DNA of 64,000 bases from Ruminococcus sp. (GCA_017411835.1 JAFQPG010000014.1:1-64000); one strand, 5' to 3'; positions 50,917 through 61,464 are shown, counted from the stretch's first letter. Notes: generated from the sequence alone by a model not told the origin. A program made the numbers and translations.

Positions 50917-52374
50917 TCAGAAAAGAGATTTTCTGACCTTGCGTTTAAATAAATAGAAGCCGTCCTGATAATCAGGCTCGTACTTACAAAGGAAGCAGCT
51001 AACATATCCCATAATAAGCCAGAAAAACAACACCGTAAACGAAACGTCATACAAAAGTGTTTTTTCAAAAAACGCATAGACAAGATACGCACATAAAAAA
51101 GAATACATACAAGGTAAAATGCTTTCTTTTAAGTTTTTATCCTTAAACACGTGAATAGAAATATGCTTTGCAAATCGCAGTCCGAAAATTGAAAACAAAG
51201 TAAAACCGAATATACCCGAGCATACAAGTATAGTTGCATAACCGTTGTGGAAATCAGTTACAAAGAACGACAAAGCTTCGCCGTAAATATCCGAAAAATG
51301 TATTCCGTTGTCAAATTTGTTTTCACCGTAGTAGTACACATTGCCCTTGCCAATACCAAACAAAGGAAAATCAGAGAAAAGCGAGGCCGCCTGACGCCAA
51401 AGCTTAAAGCGACCGCTATCTAGATTTTGGTTTATGTGGCTGAAGGTGATACGCTCTGTAGCTAAGAACATATCTTCTGAGCCATCAGGTGCTTGAGTCT
51501 GCGTAATCACATCGGCGGTTTCTAAAATTTCAGTAAAGCCTGCCTGAGTAAAATATCTGACAAAAAACGCACTGCCAACAATAAATGTACCGACTAAAAC
51601 AAGTGAAAACAGCTTTAAAACAACCTGCTTTTTAGTAAACTCTTTTTCAGCACCGAACATTTTATAAAGAACAAAGGTGATAACATAAAATATCATCAGA
51701 ACAATAGCGCCGTTAGAGTCACACAAAAACAGCGACATTCCGTTTATCGCAAGCGCACTTGCAAGCCAGATACGCGATACTCGCTCTTCCCCCGAAAGCT
51801 CTATAAAATTGTTTTTTGTCAGCATATGTATACAAAAAAGCGCAACTACAGAAACAAAGCCTAATATGTTAGGATTAGAGTAAATACCCGTAAAGCGGTT
51901 TTCGTAAACTATGAACTTGATAGACATAACCTCGAAGCTTATACCCGCCATAAGACACGCAAGTCCGAGCATACCGACAATAGTGGTTGTATACACAATA
52001 AATCTACAGATAGAGTAAAGCTCTTTTCTGAAATTCAAATGCTTTTCTGTATGTAATGAATAGAATATGAAAAAGCAGATAGCAACGTGTAGCTGAATTA
52101 CAAGATTAAAAAAGAAGTTATCCCTTATGTGAATAATTGCAGTAATCGTCGAGAAGAACAAAAACGCCAAAAGCCATATACCAAAGCGGGTTTTTTCAAA
52201 CACGTGACGACTGCGCTCATTATAAAAAAGTAAGAAAACTCCCCATAAAAACAGTAAAATCAGGCCAACGTAAGCGGGAACCTGGATAAAGGAAACATTG
52301 CAAAAAAACAAACAGATTATGTAACACTTACGAAAAAGCGATGCATCTGTCAGTATAGCTTTGAGCTTATCCAT
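50917..52374 (-). CDS. O-antigen ligase/polymerase-like membrane protein
   Basis: This 485-residue protein has at least ten membrane segments and one large external loop (about 260-380). The layout is that of Wzy/WaaL-type glycan polymerases or ligases. A conserved-like stretch, FPLFGIGKGNVYYYGE, lies in that loop. It is probably for extracellular polysaccharide or wall-glycan assembly. It sits downstream of a polyprenyl-phosphate sugar transferase, its natural partner. The substrate cannot be read. The start has GAGGTGATAG upstream. Confidence 0.75.
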   Translation of the reverse strand: MDKLKAILTDASLFRKCYIICLFFCNVSFIQVPAYVGLILLFLWGVFLLFYNERSRHVFEKTRFGIWLLAFLFFSTITAIIHIRDNFFFNLVIQLHVAICFFIFYSLHTEKHLNFRKELYSICRFIVYTTTIVGMLGLACLMAGISFEVMSIKFIVYENRFTGIYSNPNILGFVSVVALFCIHMLTKNNFIELSGEERVSRIWLASALAINGMSLFLCDSNGAIVLMIFYVITFVLYKMFGAEKEFTKKQVVLKLFSLVLVGTFIVGSAFFVRYFTQAGFTEILETADVITQTQAPDGSEDMFLATERITFSHINQNLDSGRFKLWRQAASLFSDFPLFGIGKGNVYYYGENKFDNGIHFSDIYGEALSFFVTDFHNGYATILVCSGIFGFTLFSIFGLRFAKHISIHVFKDKNLKESILPCMYSFLCAYLVYAFFEKTLLYDVSFTVLFFWLIMGYVSCFLCKYEPDYQDGFYLFKRKVRKSLF

Positions 52375-52422
52375 TCTATCACCTCTTTTATGACCTGATC
52401 TATGTATGTCTGACTTTATAGT

Positions 52423-53118
52423 CTACAGTAAAACCTGCTTGACGGTTTTAAACATAAGGTAGATATCTCTTTTAAAGCCAAACCTCTCAATATATTTTAA
52501 ATTGTATCTCATTTTTTTCGGCAAAATTTCGTTGATGTAGATATCATCAATCTGAGCAGGGTCTTTTACTTCGCCGATAATTCTATCCTCATCCTTGTAC
52601 TTAATACTCGCAAAGGAAGTAATGCCCGCAGGCATAAGCAGAGTAGCGTACATAACAGGTGTGTAGCAATTAACATATTTTGTAACCTCAGGACGAGTGC
52701 CGACAATACTCATTTTACCGGAAAGCACGTGAAAAATCTGTGGCAATTCATCAAGGCGTAATTTACGCAAAATCTTACCGATTTTTGTAATACGGGTATC
52801 GTTTGCATATGTTAAAAGCTCGCCGCAGGAATCAGCACCAACAGTCATCGTACGGAATTTTAAAATCTTAAATTTCTTGCCGTAGGTGGTAACTCGCTCC
52901 TGCTTATAGAGCACCGGTCCCCTTGAAGTACACTTAATGATAACAGAAATAACAAGCATCGGAATTAAAAGAAAAATTATCATAACAACCGCGAGCACAA
53001 CATCAGCAACACGCTTTATCAGAAGGCTCTTACGCTTTTTATATAATATATCGTAGTACTTCTTAACTTCATCGTTTTGAAATTCTTCGGGGAGCTTATC
53101 AAATGGTTTTAGAATCAC
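52423..53118 (-). CDS. Undecaprenyl-phosphate sugar transferase (WcaJ/PglC type)
   Basis: This protein of 231 residues has one membrane segment near 45-70 and the bacterial sugar transferase block: SRGPVLYKQERV, FKILKFRTM, LRKLRLDELPQI and GTRPEV. These enzymes start glycan assembly by transferring a sugar-1-phosphate to undecaprenyl phosphate. The start is a GTG at 53118 with GGAGG 8 bases upstream. It lies about 37 bases after the predicted transcription start, so the earlier ATG at 53151 would leave almost no leader. It forms a unit with the polymerase-like protein. Confidence 0.88.
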   Translation of the reverse strand: MILKPFDKLPEEFQNDEVKKYYDILYKKRKSLLIKRVADVVLAVVMIIFLLIPMLVISVIIKCTSRGPVLYKQERVTTYGKKFKILKFRTMTVGADSCGELLTYANDTRITKIGKILRKLRLDELPQIFHVLSGKMSIVGTRPEVTKYVNCYTPVMYATLLMPAGITSFASIKYKDEDRIIGEVKDPAQIDDIYINEILPKKMRYNLKYIERFGFKRDIYLMFKTVKQVLL

Positions 53119-53161
53119 TTGAAACCTCCAGATAAAATATATATCATTCAAAATTTAGGAT

Positions 53162-53190
53162 ATTATACACCCAAATGCTTATTTTTTCAA
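53162..53190 (-). promoter_or_regulatory. Promoter of the polysaccharide pair
   Basis: TTGAAA (53185-53190) and a perfect TATAAT (53162-53167) are 17 bases apart on the minus strand. Transcription would start near 53155. Confidence 0.75.
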
Positions 53191-53270
53191 TACTTATAAC
53201 AAAATTGGAATTTATAGAGTATTTTGTAGAGATTATTACATTATTGTCAAAATAATGTGGTCGTATTTTC

Positions 53271-53299
53271 TTGACTAAACAGAATATAAAGGGTAAAAT
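53271..53299 (+). promoter_or_regulatory. Promoter of the DUF1292 gene
   Basis: TTGACT (53271-53276) and TAAAAT (53294-53299) are 17 bases apart. It could also supply read-through transcription into the structured RNA and gpsA, as no terminator follows the DUF1292 stop. Confidence 0.7.
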
Positions 53300-53330
53300 T
53301 ATTATATACTAAAAAAGGAGCATAAATACT

Positions 53331-53621
53331 ATGAGCGAAGATTTTGCACCGGATTTAATCACTTTGATTGATGACGAAAATGTTGAGCACAACTTTGAGA
53401 TTCTCGACACTATAGAAAACGAAAAAGGTCTTTTCTATGCACTTTATCCTGTGTTTGATGATGCACAACAAGCGGTATCAGACGAAGGCGAATACTACAT
53501 CTTTGAGGTTATCGAAGAAGACAATGAAGAACAGCTTGCTGAAATCGAGGACGAAGAACTGCTCGACGAGCTTGCACAGATTTTTGAAGAAAGATTTGAG
53601 AAGCTTTTTTCAGAAGAATGA
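53331..53621 (+). CDS. DUF1292 domain protein (YrzB-like)
   Basis: This 96-residue highly acidic soluble protein has the DUF1292 pattern: LIDDENVEHNFEILDTIE, then YALYPV and YYIFEVIEED. Its function is unknown; homologues are widespread in Firmicutes, often near ruvX. The end is a run of acidic residues (FEERFEKLFSEE). The ATG follows AAAGGAGC, 8 bases upstream. It ends just before the structured RNA. Confidence 0.85.
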   Translation: MSEDFAPDLITLIDDENVEHNFEILDTIENEKGLFYALYPVFDDAQQAVSDEGEYYIFEVIEEDNEEQLAEIEDEELLDELAQIFEERFEKLFSEE

Positions 53622-53627
53622 TTTTTG

Positions 53628-53813
53628 CGTCCTGCCTGATGCGTGAATCAGCGAAAATAACCCTACAATCTTTAAATCGGGAGTTTTACTCCTTAAGTGG
53701 TGTGCAGACCTCCCCTTTTATGGGACGAAGGGAGCCTAAAGCTTAAGGGAAGACACCCACCTGTTTACTTGTGTGGGCAGGTTATATTAAGCTGATACGG
53801 TCAGGCGGGTCAA
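53628..53813 (+). ncRNA. ssrS: Structured RNA, candidate 6S RNA
   Basis: The non-coding stretch between the DUF1292 gene and gpsA folds into one long rod of about 185 bases. A closing stem pairs CCTGCCTGA (53631-53639) with TCAGGCGGG (53801-53809). An inner stem pairs ATCAGC (647-652) with GCTGAT (791-796). GGTGT/ACACC arms, a GAGT/ACTC hairpin and CTCCC/GGGAG follow. The size and the long closing stem with an unpaired central part fit 6S RNA, which binds sigma-A RNA polymerase. The alternative is a cis-acting leader of gpsA, 28 bases downstream. No T-run marks its 3' end. Confidence 0.5.
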
Positions 53814-53841
53814 CTATATTACTAACACATCGGAGAATTAT

Positions 53842-54804
53842 ATGAAAATTTCTGTTTTGGGCTGTGGACGTTGGGGCAGCTGTATCGCGTGGTATCTCGA
53901 TAAAATCGGTCACGATGTCATTTCCTGCGGACTTGAAAACGCACCCGAGCTTATCGAGCTTAAATCGACTCATAAAAACGACTATCTTACATATCCTCAG
54001 TCTATCGAGGTTACATCTGATTTAGAGCACGCTATAGACCACGCTCAGGTTATTGTTATCTCTATTTCTTCACAATACTTAAGGTCATATATGCAGGATA
54101 TCTCTAAATATCCACTTGAAAATAAAACTATCGTGCTTTGTATGAAGGGCGTTGAGGTTGACACAGGTTGCAGACTAAGCGAGGTTGTATCCTCTTTTGT
54201 TGACAAAGAAAAAACACCTGTTGCTGTATGGGTTGGACCGGGTCATCCTCAAGACTACGTCAAAGGCATACCAAACTGTATGGTAATCGACTCTGATAAT
54301 GAACAAGTAAAGCAAAAACTTGTTGACGAGTTTTCTTCTGACCTTATCAGATTTTATATAGGCACCGACCTTATCGGTAGCGAAATCGGCGCAGCCGCTA
54401 AAAATGTTATCGGTATTGCTGCGGGTATGCTCGACGGCATCGGTTACACATCACTTAAAGGCGCGCTGATGGCAAGAAGCACTAGAGAAATCAGCAGACT
54501 TATCGACGCTTTAGGCGGTAACGGACTTTCTGCTTACGGGCTGTGCCATTTGGGCGACTACGAAGCTACGCTCTTCTCCCCTTGGAGCCACAACAGACGC
54601 TACGGCGAAAGCTACGCAAAGGGTGATAAGTTCGAAAAGCTTGCTGAGGGCGTTATGACTTCAAAAGCACTTGTAAAGCTGAGCAGAGAATATAACGTTG
54701 ATATGCCGATTACAACAGCAATTTACAATATTTTATTTGAAAATAAAGATTTTAAAGACGAGTTAAGCAAGCTATTTGACCGTTCGGTTAAATCTGAGTT
54801 TTAA
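53842..54804 (+). CDS. gpsA: Glycerol-3-phosphate dehydrogenase [NAD(P)+]
   Basis: This 320-residue protein has the dinucleotide fold GCGRWGSCIAWYL at the N-terminus, CMKGVEVDTG, and the substrate-binding block AAKNVIGIAAGMLDG. It reduces dihydroxyacetone phosphate to glycerol-3-phosphate for phospholipid synthesis. CGGAG lies 7 bases upstream of the ATG. It follows the structured RNA directly and is terminated by a strong hairpin shared with groEL. Confidence 0.95.
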   Translation: MKISVLGCGRWGSCIAWYLDKIGHDVISCGLENAPELIELKSTHKNDYLTYPQSIEVTSDLEHAIDHAQVIVISISSQYLRSYMQDISKYPLENKTIVLCMKGVEVDTGCRLSEVVSSFVDKEKTPVAVWVGPGHPQDYVKGIPNCMVIDSDNEQVKQKLVDEFSSDLIRFYIGTDLIGSEIGAAAKNVIGIAAGMLDGIGYTSLKGALMARSTREISRLIDALGGNGLSAYGLCHLGDYEATLFSPWSHNRRYGESYAKGDKFEKLAEGVMTSKALVKLSREYNVDMPITTAIYNILFENKDFKDELSKLFDRSVKSEF

Positions 54805-54823
54805 TTTTAATTTTGGCACATAA

Positions 54824-54856
54824 AAACGCCGTGAGATTTACTCACGGCGTTTATTT
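54824..54856 (+). terminator. Bidirectional terminator between gpsA and groEL
   Basis: AAACGCCGTGAG and CTCACGGCGTTT form a perfect 12-bp stem with a 5-base loop. T-rich sequence follows on both strands. It ends gpsA from the left and groES-groEL from the right. Confidence 0.92.
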
Positions 54857-54906
54857 TACCATTTATTATTCTTATATCGAATTATTTAATATTGCAATAA
54901 AGAATA

Positions 54907-56538
<1,632 letters not shown>

Positions 56539-56549
56539 TTACCTCCTAC

Positions 56550-56834
56550 TTATTCTACAATAGCTAAAATGTCAGACTGGCGTACGATAGTGTACTCCTC
56601 GCCGTCGATTTTAACCTCTGTGCCTGCGTATTTAGAAGCGATAACCTTATCGCCTACTTTAACGTACATTTTAACTTCGTTGCCGTCAACAAAGCCACCC
56701 GGACCAACAGCAACAACATTTGCGTACTGTGGCTTTTCCTGAGCCTGTGAGGACAAAACAATACCTGAAGCAGTAGTCTGCTCAGCATTATCGAGTTTTA
56801 AAACAACTCTGTCGATAAGCGGTTTAATAGTCAT
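56550..56834 (-). CDS. groES: Co-chaperonin GroES
   Basis: This 94-residue protein is the lid of the chaperonin. TIKPLIDRVVLKLD, the mobile-loop region (TASGIVLSSQAQEKPQ) and the C-terminal EYTIVRQSDILA are visible. It is the first gene of the groES-groEL operon, directly downstream of the CIRCE element. AGGAGGTAA precedes the ATG. Confidence 0.98.
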   Translation of the reverse strand: MTIKPLIDRVVLKLDNAEQTTASGIVLSSQAQEKPQYANVVAVGPGGFVDGNEVKMYVKVGDKVIASKYAGTEVKIDGEEYTIVRQSDILAIVE

Positions 56835-56866
56835 ATATAATTACCTCCTATGATTAGATAAAGAAA

Positions 56867-56893
56867 TTAGCACTCGGCATTTTCGAGTGCTAA
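56867..56893 (-). promoter_or_regulatory. CIRCE operator of groES-groEL
   Basis: A perfect CIRCE: TTAGCACTC, nine bases, GAGTGCTAA. HrcA repressor binds this element and releases it under heat stress. It lies just after the -10 box, between the promoter and groES. Confidence 0.97.
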
Positions 56894-56897
56894 TTAT

Positions 56898-56926
56898 ATT
56901 TTATACCAATTTATGTAAAAAATCAA
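56898..56926 (-). promoter_or_regulatory. Promoter of groES-groEL
   Basis: TTGATT (56921-56926) and TAAAAT (56898-56903) are 17 bases apart on the minus strand. CIRCE begins 5 bases after the -10 box, so bound HrcA would block it. Confidence 0.7.
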
Positions 56927-56968
56927 GTGTATTTTGTCACTTCATAATTAATTTACAATTTGAATACA

Positions 56969-58033
56969 TTATTCGATAACTGCGCTTTCCAGCACCTCGT
57001 CAGGTAAAGCGACTTCGAGCTTCGCCATAGCTTTTTCATTTATATGCAGATAGCAATCGTAAATATACGCAATCGGAATTTGTGCAGGGTCAGCATCATT
57101 ATACAGAATATCGAGTGCCATATCACCCGCCGCACCTCCGATAGACGGATAGTTGATTACGCAGGTAGAGAAGCAACCCTTTTCAAGCATAGCCATATCA
57201 CCGCAAACAACAGGAATTTTGTTGTCATACGAAAAGCTGACAAGCTTTTTGATACGCTTTTTAATAAAGTCGTCAACCGGAGCATAGATAACCTCTACCC
57301 CATCAGAAAGCATAGACTCAAGCGCAGGCTCTAACTCATCAGCGCTTTTAACAGGATACTTTTCATACTCGATATTCACATTTTCTGTTTGAGCTTCTTT
57401 TTCGCCGATAATCGCCTGCGTTACAGCTTCGGCATCTCTCGCATAATAAATTGCACCGATTTTCTGTGTATCGGGTAACATCTGTTTTATCGAGTCAATC
57501 TGCTCAAAGCAAGGGGTGTAGTCAGAAACACCGGTAACATTTCCGCCGGGTGCTTCGTTTGATTTAACAAAATCTTCCTGCTCAGGCTCTTGGACAGCCG
57601 CGAAAACAATAGGAATTTTGTCTGTCATAGATGCTGCAAGCTTTGTAGCGTATGGGCCTATAGTAAAAATCAAATCATAATCATTCTCAATAAATCGGCT
57701 GATAGCTTCCTCGCATTTTGCGTTGTCTTCTTCTAAAACATAGTCAAGTCTGATATTGTTATTGTTTATATAGCCATTAGCGGCAAGCTCGGCAATAAAG
57801 CCCTGATAAACGTTGTTACAGTTTTTAACATCGCTACGCTGTAAAATGCCGATGTCGTATATCTCAGGCGGCGTGGTAGGCTCATCAACCGTTGCTTTTT
57901 CTTCGGTAGCTACAGTTTCGACTTCCTTTTGTGGTTGTGTCATCAAGGACGCTTTATACATAGCATAAAAGATACCACACAAGACAGCTAGAATAAGCAC
58001 GATATTCACGATAAGAACAAGGTGTTTTTTCAT
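56969..58033 (-). CDS. ABC transporter substrate-binding-like protein (PF04392 type)
   Basis: This protein of about 354 residues has an N-terminal hydrophobic segment (about 3-28) and a substrate-binding fold of the TrpX/PF04392 group: VYQGFIAELAANGY, FTIGPYATKLA, PIVFAAVQEPEQ and NVTGVSDY. Such proteins bind amino acids or related metabolites. No permease or ATPase gene lies nearby, so this is an orphan binding protein. The start at 58033 (KKHLVLIV follows) or the ATG at 58042 both fit the promoter; the longer frame to 58099 does not. Confidence 0.8.
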   Translation of the reverse strand: MKKHLVLIVNIVLILAVLCGIFYAMYKASLMTQPQKEVETVATEEKATVDEPTTPPEIYDIGILQRSDVKNCNNVYQGFIAELAANGYINNNNIRLDYVLEEDNAKCEEAISRFIENDYDLIFTIGPYATKLAASMTDKIPIVFAAVQEPEQEDFVKSNEAPGGNVTGVSDYTPCFEQIDSIKQMLPDTQKIGAIYYARDAEAVTQAIIGEKEAQTENVNIEYEKYPVKSADELEPALESMLSDGVEVIYAPVDDFIKKRIKKLVSFSYDNKIPVVCGDMAMLEKGCFSTCVINYPSIGGAAGDMALDILYNDADPAQIPIAYIYDCYLHINEKAMAKLEVALPDEVLESAVIE

Positions 58034-58070
58034 AAAAACCATCCCTTCCCTATTTTTATATACCGCTTGC

Positions 58071-58099
58071 ATTTTACAGTAATTAGTAATTTTTGTCAA
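58071..58099 (-). promoter_or_regulatory. Promoter of the substrate-binding protein gene
   Basis: On the minus strand a perfect TTGACA (58094-58099) and TAAAAT (58071-58076) are 17 bases apart. Transcription would start near 58064, just upstream of the start codon candidates. Confidence 0.75.
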
Positions 58100-58163
58100 A
58101 CTAAGCGGTTAAATGCACATCTAAAAATATAAAAGGCACTGTTACTCAGCGCCCTTAATCAAC

Positions 58164-58781
58164 TTATCTTTTCAAAATTTTTGTGCAGTATGTATCAATA
58201 TCAAAGTTGTCGAGCTTGCTGTCTTTTTTTAAGTAAAGCGGATGGTGAGGATGGCCTTTAACTGATATTTTACCTGCTGTGTACCATAAAGCGTTATACC
58301 TCTTTGAGATTTCAGCCATAGTCAACACACATTCAGAAAGATAATCACGCTTTTCAATAATATTACCCCACGCAGCCCACACAGACGCTCTGCCTTTTGA
58401 AAGCTTAAGCACATACTCAAAGGCTTTCATATTCTCGCTATGCAGAAACTCGTTGAAGTTTTCTTCCATATCGTCGGGATTTGTCGCACGCTGAGCGTAA
58501 ACATTGAACATAATAAAACTATCAAAGCCATTGTTAAGCGCAATACGCTCGACAGATTTCAAGGTGTTGTCAAGGTCGTCGGGCGCGGCAGTAGACGGGT
58601 TTATGCCAATACAGATAAGCGGATTTTCGCCCTTTGTGCCTAAAATGTAACGATACTCGCTGTAAAAATCAGGAACATAAAGCCACCTGCTTGTATCATA
58701 CTCGTCGGGGTGTTTAATTTTTATAGCGTCTTCAAACTTAAGAACAGGAATGCAAAGTGTATCAGATGAAGGTATATGCAT
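58164..58781 (-). CDS. DUF1643 domain protein
   Basis: This protein of 205 residues has the DUF1643 marks LICIGINPSTA, DNTLKSVERIALNNGFDSF and NVYAQRATNPDDM, plus a VWAAWGN strand and a GHPHHPLYL end. Its function is unknown; the fold resembles a glycosylase. The ATG at 58781 is supported by GGAGGAAATT. An in-frame TTG at 58793 overlaps that site. An extended -10 (TGATATAAT, near 58811-58819) probably drives it. Confidence 0.8.
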   Translation of the reverse strand: MHIPSSDTLCIPVLKFEDAIKIKHPDEYDTSRWLYVPDFYSEYRYILGTKGENPLICIGINPSTAAPDDLDNTLKSVERIALNNGFDSFIMFNVYAQRATNPDDMEENFNEFLHSENMKAFEYVLKLSKGRASVWAAWGNIIEKRDYLSECVLTMAEISKRYNALWYTAGKISVKGHPHHPLYLKKDSKLDNFDIDTYCTKILKR

Positions 58782-58841
58782 AATTTCCTCCAATTATTTA
58801 GTCTTTTTTGATTATATCACAAAAGAGAATAAATGTATACA

Positions 58842-58874
58842 CAAAAAGGCGGACGCATAAGCGCCCGCCTAAAA
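58842..58874 (-). terminator. Terminator of the amylase gene
   Basis: AGGCGGGCGC and GCGTCCGCCT pair with one mismatch around TTAT on the minus strand, followed by TTTTTGTG. It lies 51 bases after the amylase stop. Confidence 0.85.
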
Positions 58875-58924
58875 TTCAAGAAACTAATGCTTATTCAGTT
58901 TTAAAGTATCAACCAACAAAAATA

Positions 58925-61225
58925 TTAGATTTCAATACCAGCTAAGCGCTTCTGGATAACAGTAGCGTCAAGAACGTTTACCTCACCGTCAGCGTTAGCA
59001 TCAGCAAGCTTGAGGTTAATCTGATCTTCTGTGAAGATGCTAGCAACAAACTTCTGGATAGTAGTAGCGTCAAGAACGTTTACATCGCCATTGCCGTCAG
59101 CGTCGCCAACCTTGCCGTCATCAGGTACTGTAGGCTTTATTGGGTCTGTAGGGTCTGTAGGGTCTGTTGGCTCTGTTGGGTCATCCTTAGGGAACTCGTA
59201 TGGATAGAAATTTGGACTCCATGTGCCGATTGTCCACTTACCAGCAGCGTTCTGAGATGCCATATACATACCAAGGCTCTCAGTCACTTCAAGGTCGATA
59301 GTCTGCTGACCCTGACCGTTGTTGATAATATAGCAATCATACTCAACAGGAATGTAAGCAACATACTGTCTTTCACCATAATCGTTTACAAGAGCAAACT
59401 TCATGCTTTCACCAGGCCAAGCTGTGATGCAGTTTTCTGTGCCCTTCATCCAAGCGTAAACGTAAGCCTGTGTCCAGTCAGATTTTGCTGAATATACAAC
59501 TGTGTTGTAGCCTTCAATAACTGGATAGTTACCGCTTGAAACATCGATTAACTTTGGATCGTCCGGAACGTCAGGGATAACAGGTTTTGTATCTTCTGCA
59601 TAGTAGATACAAGCAATACCAGTTGAACCGATAGAACCTGTAATTTTATAGCCAGCATCATCGTCGCCAGTTACTTCGAACTCATTACCTGTGATAGAGT
59701 CGATGTATGTACCAGGTGCAAGACGGTTAGATGGCATATTAACAGATTTTGTTGTACCGTTAAGGTTTACAAGAGTAGCACCTAAGCCGCCACGCTCGAT
59801 CATAGTAACCTTATCGTATGTTGAGTTGTGCTCAAAAGCATCGCCGAAGTAGTTGTCAAACTGGTTAACAGCCCTAACTTCAGGAGCAGTCCAACTTGTC
59901 TTAGCAGCATCACCGAGAGTGATGTTAGCGCAGATAGCTTCGATAGCAGCGCGGTTTGCACCGGTTCTGTCGTCTGGACGAGCAAAGTAAACGCCAGTGA
60001 TGAGCTGACGAGCAGCTGTAAGAGCCCAGATTTTGTTTCTCTGCTGAACTGTAAGTGATGATGTACCACCGTCGATGTATGTATCGTGGGATTCGTTCCA
60101 CTGGATTACATTTTCTTTTGTGAAGTTAACAGTCTTTGGATCGCAACCATCAAACTGCTCTGACTGATAGTAAGGTGTTGGGCTACCGCCGTTACCGTTC
60201 TTCTGAACAGCATCTTTAATTGCCCAGTATGATGAAGAGTCAGTAACGTCCATAAGCTCTGTGTACTCACTAAATGGACGGCCGTCACCGCACTTGTTTA
60301 AGATTTCGCCGTATGCGTAACACTCTTTTTGAGGATAGTTTTCTCTAAGCTTTAAGAGTGTATTCTTCCAGAAGTCAGATGCAAAATATGTATCGTGTTC
60401 TGTCTCGATGTGCTTAGCAGCGTCGAAACGGAAGCCGTCAGCACCAGCTTCAACAAGCTCTACAAAGTATTCATAGATAGTATCCTGTACGAGCTTAGTT
60501 TCTGTAGCAAGGTCAGGAAGACCAGATGTACAATGCTGTGTTAAGTCTTCTTCGATGTCGTAATCTGACCAACCATCCCAGTAGTTCTCTTTGTAAGTCA
60601 TATCAACCCATGGAGAATGGAATGCTTTAGCAGCTAAAAGTTCAGGCTCGAACTGTGCAGCACGTGGGTTTACGTGATCCATAGGGTCAGTTGATGTGTT
60701 TGTATAAACGCCAACGTGGTCATCATCAGTACCCATATGGTTGATAACAGCGTCAACGATAACCTTTAATCCTAACTCATGAGCTTTATCGATCATCTCA
60801 ACAAACTCAGATTTTACACCGAGAGCGTTGTCAGTAGACTCATTGAGCTGGAAGCCAGCTGGCTGATAGAACATCCACCAACCGTTTGGAGCGATGCCAT
60901 CAATAGCAGGCTCACAAACCTTAACGCCCTTTGTAGGCATTTTAAGTTCGTTTGGAGGGGATACCTGAATAGTAGTAAAGCCCTGCTCAGCAAGAGTCTC
61001 GAGGTTTGCAATAATGTTTGCGTAAGACCAGTTCCAAGCCTGGATAATCTTACCTTCGTTTACTGTGTCCGCAAGACCGTAATTATTTTCCGGTTTGATG
61101 TCTTCAAGCATTTTTTCGTATTCGTTGTAGTTTTCTGCAGCAGCAACTGATGTAGCACATACAGCGAAGCTCGAAACAACAAGAACAACAGCAAGAAGCA
61201 AGCTAATAAGTTTCTTTGTTTTCAT
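58925..61225 (-). CDS. Secreted GH13 alpha-amylase with CBM26-like module and type I dockerin
   Basis: This 766-residue protein has a signal peptide (about 1-30, ending TSVAAA). The GH13 catalytic domain (about 55-545) has DAVINH at 158-163, nucleophile Asp268 in GFRFDAAKH, acid/base Glu307 in YGEIL and Asp381 in NESHD. A CBM26-like module lies at about 574-668 (VVYSAKSDW, AWPGESM, CYIINNGQGQQT), then a PTD-rich linker (680-703). The dockerin (704-766) has two calcium repeats, DADGNGDVNVLDA and DANADGEVNVLDA. It should cleave starch and dock to a cohesin, as in the Ruminococcus bromii amylosome. Confidence 0.96.
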   Translation of the reverse strand: MKTKKLISLLLAVVLVVSSFAVCATSVAAAENYNEYEKMLEDIKPENNYGLADTVNEGKIIQAWNWSYANIIANLETLAEQGFTTIQVSPPNELKMPTKGVKVCEPAIDGIAPNGWWMFYQPAGFQLNESTDNALGVKSEFVEMIDKAHELGLKVIVDAVINHMGTDDDHVGVYTNTSTDPMDHVNPRAAQFEPELLAAKAFHSPWVDMTYKENYWDGWSDYDIEEDLTQHCTSGLPDLATETKLVQDTIYEYFVELVEAGADGFRFDAAKHIETEHDTYFASDFWKNTLLKLRENYPQKECYAYGEILNKCGDGRPFSEYTELMDVTDSSSYWAIKDAVQKNGNGGSPTPYYQSEQFDGCDPKTVNFTKENVIQWNESHDTYIDGGTSSLTVQQRNKIWALTAARQLITGVYFARPDDRTGANRAAIEAICANITLGDAAKTSWTAPEVRAVNQFDNYFGDAFEHNSTYDKVTMIERGGLGATLVNLNGTTKSVNMPSNRLAPGTYIDSITGNEFEVTGDDDAGYKITGSIGSTGIACIYYAEDTKPVIPDVPDDPKLIDVSSGNYPVIEGYNTVVYSAKSDWTQAYVYAWMKGTENCITAWPGESMKFALVNDYGERQYVAYIPVEYDCYIINNGQGQQTIDLEVTESLGMYMASQNAAGKWTIGTWSPNFYPYEFPKDDPTEPTDPTDPTDPIKPTVPDDGKVGDADGNGDVNVLDATTIQKFVASIFTEDQINLKLADANADGEVNVLDATVIQKRLAGIEI

Positions 61226-61288
61226 GTTTACCTCCTAAGGGAATATAGATTTGGAAGAAAGCATAGTAACTTAATTTTCTTCATTGTT

Positions 61289-61318
61289 ATTATACAACAA
61301 TTCCCATATAATTTTCAA
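61289..61318 (-). promoter_or_regulatory. Promoter of the amylase gene
   Basis: TTGAAA (61313-61318) and a perfect TATAAT (61289-61294) are 18 bases apart on the minus strand. The leader to the start codon at 61225 is about 58 bases. The remaining gap to 61435 is AT-rich with no clear catabolite operator. Confidence 0.7.
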
Positions 61319-61435
61319 TTCATATTTCTTACAAAATAAAATAATTTATTTATTCATTTTAGATAAAAAGATAATTTTTTGGCACTTAATTGTCAAAATA
61401 TAACCTGTTTTTTCAAAGAATTAATATATATTATA

Positions 61436-61464
61436 TTGAAAATAAAAGTTATTTATGTTATCAT
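61436..61464 (+). promoter_or_regulatory. Candidate promoter of the small zinc-ribbon membrane protein gene
   Basis: TTGAAA (61436-61441) and TATCAT (61459-61464) are 17 bases apart. A start near 61471 leaves a leader of about 23 bases to the ATG at 61494 and excludes an earlier ATG at 61455. Confidence 0.45.

Noticed and set aside
53628-53813. SRP RNA, tmRNA or RNase P RNA
   Set aside because: None of their conserved core sequences are present; the fold is a single rod.
59145-59200. Tandem short repeats resembling a CRISPR or VNTR
   Set aside because: They encode the in-frame PTD linker of the amylase; units are 9 bases and have no spacers.
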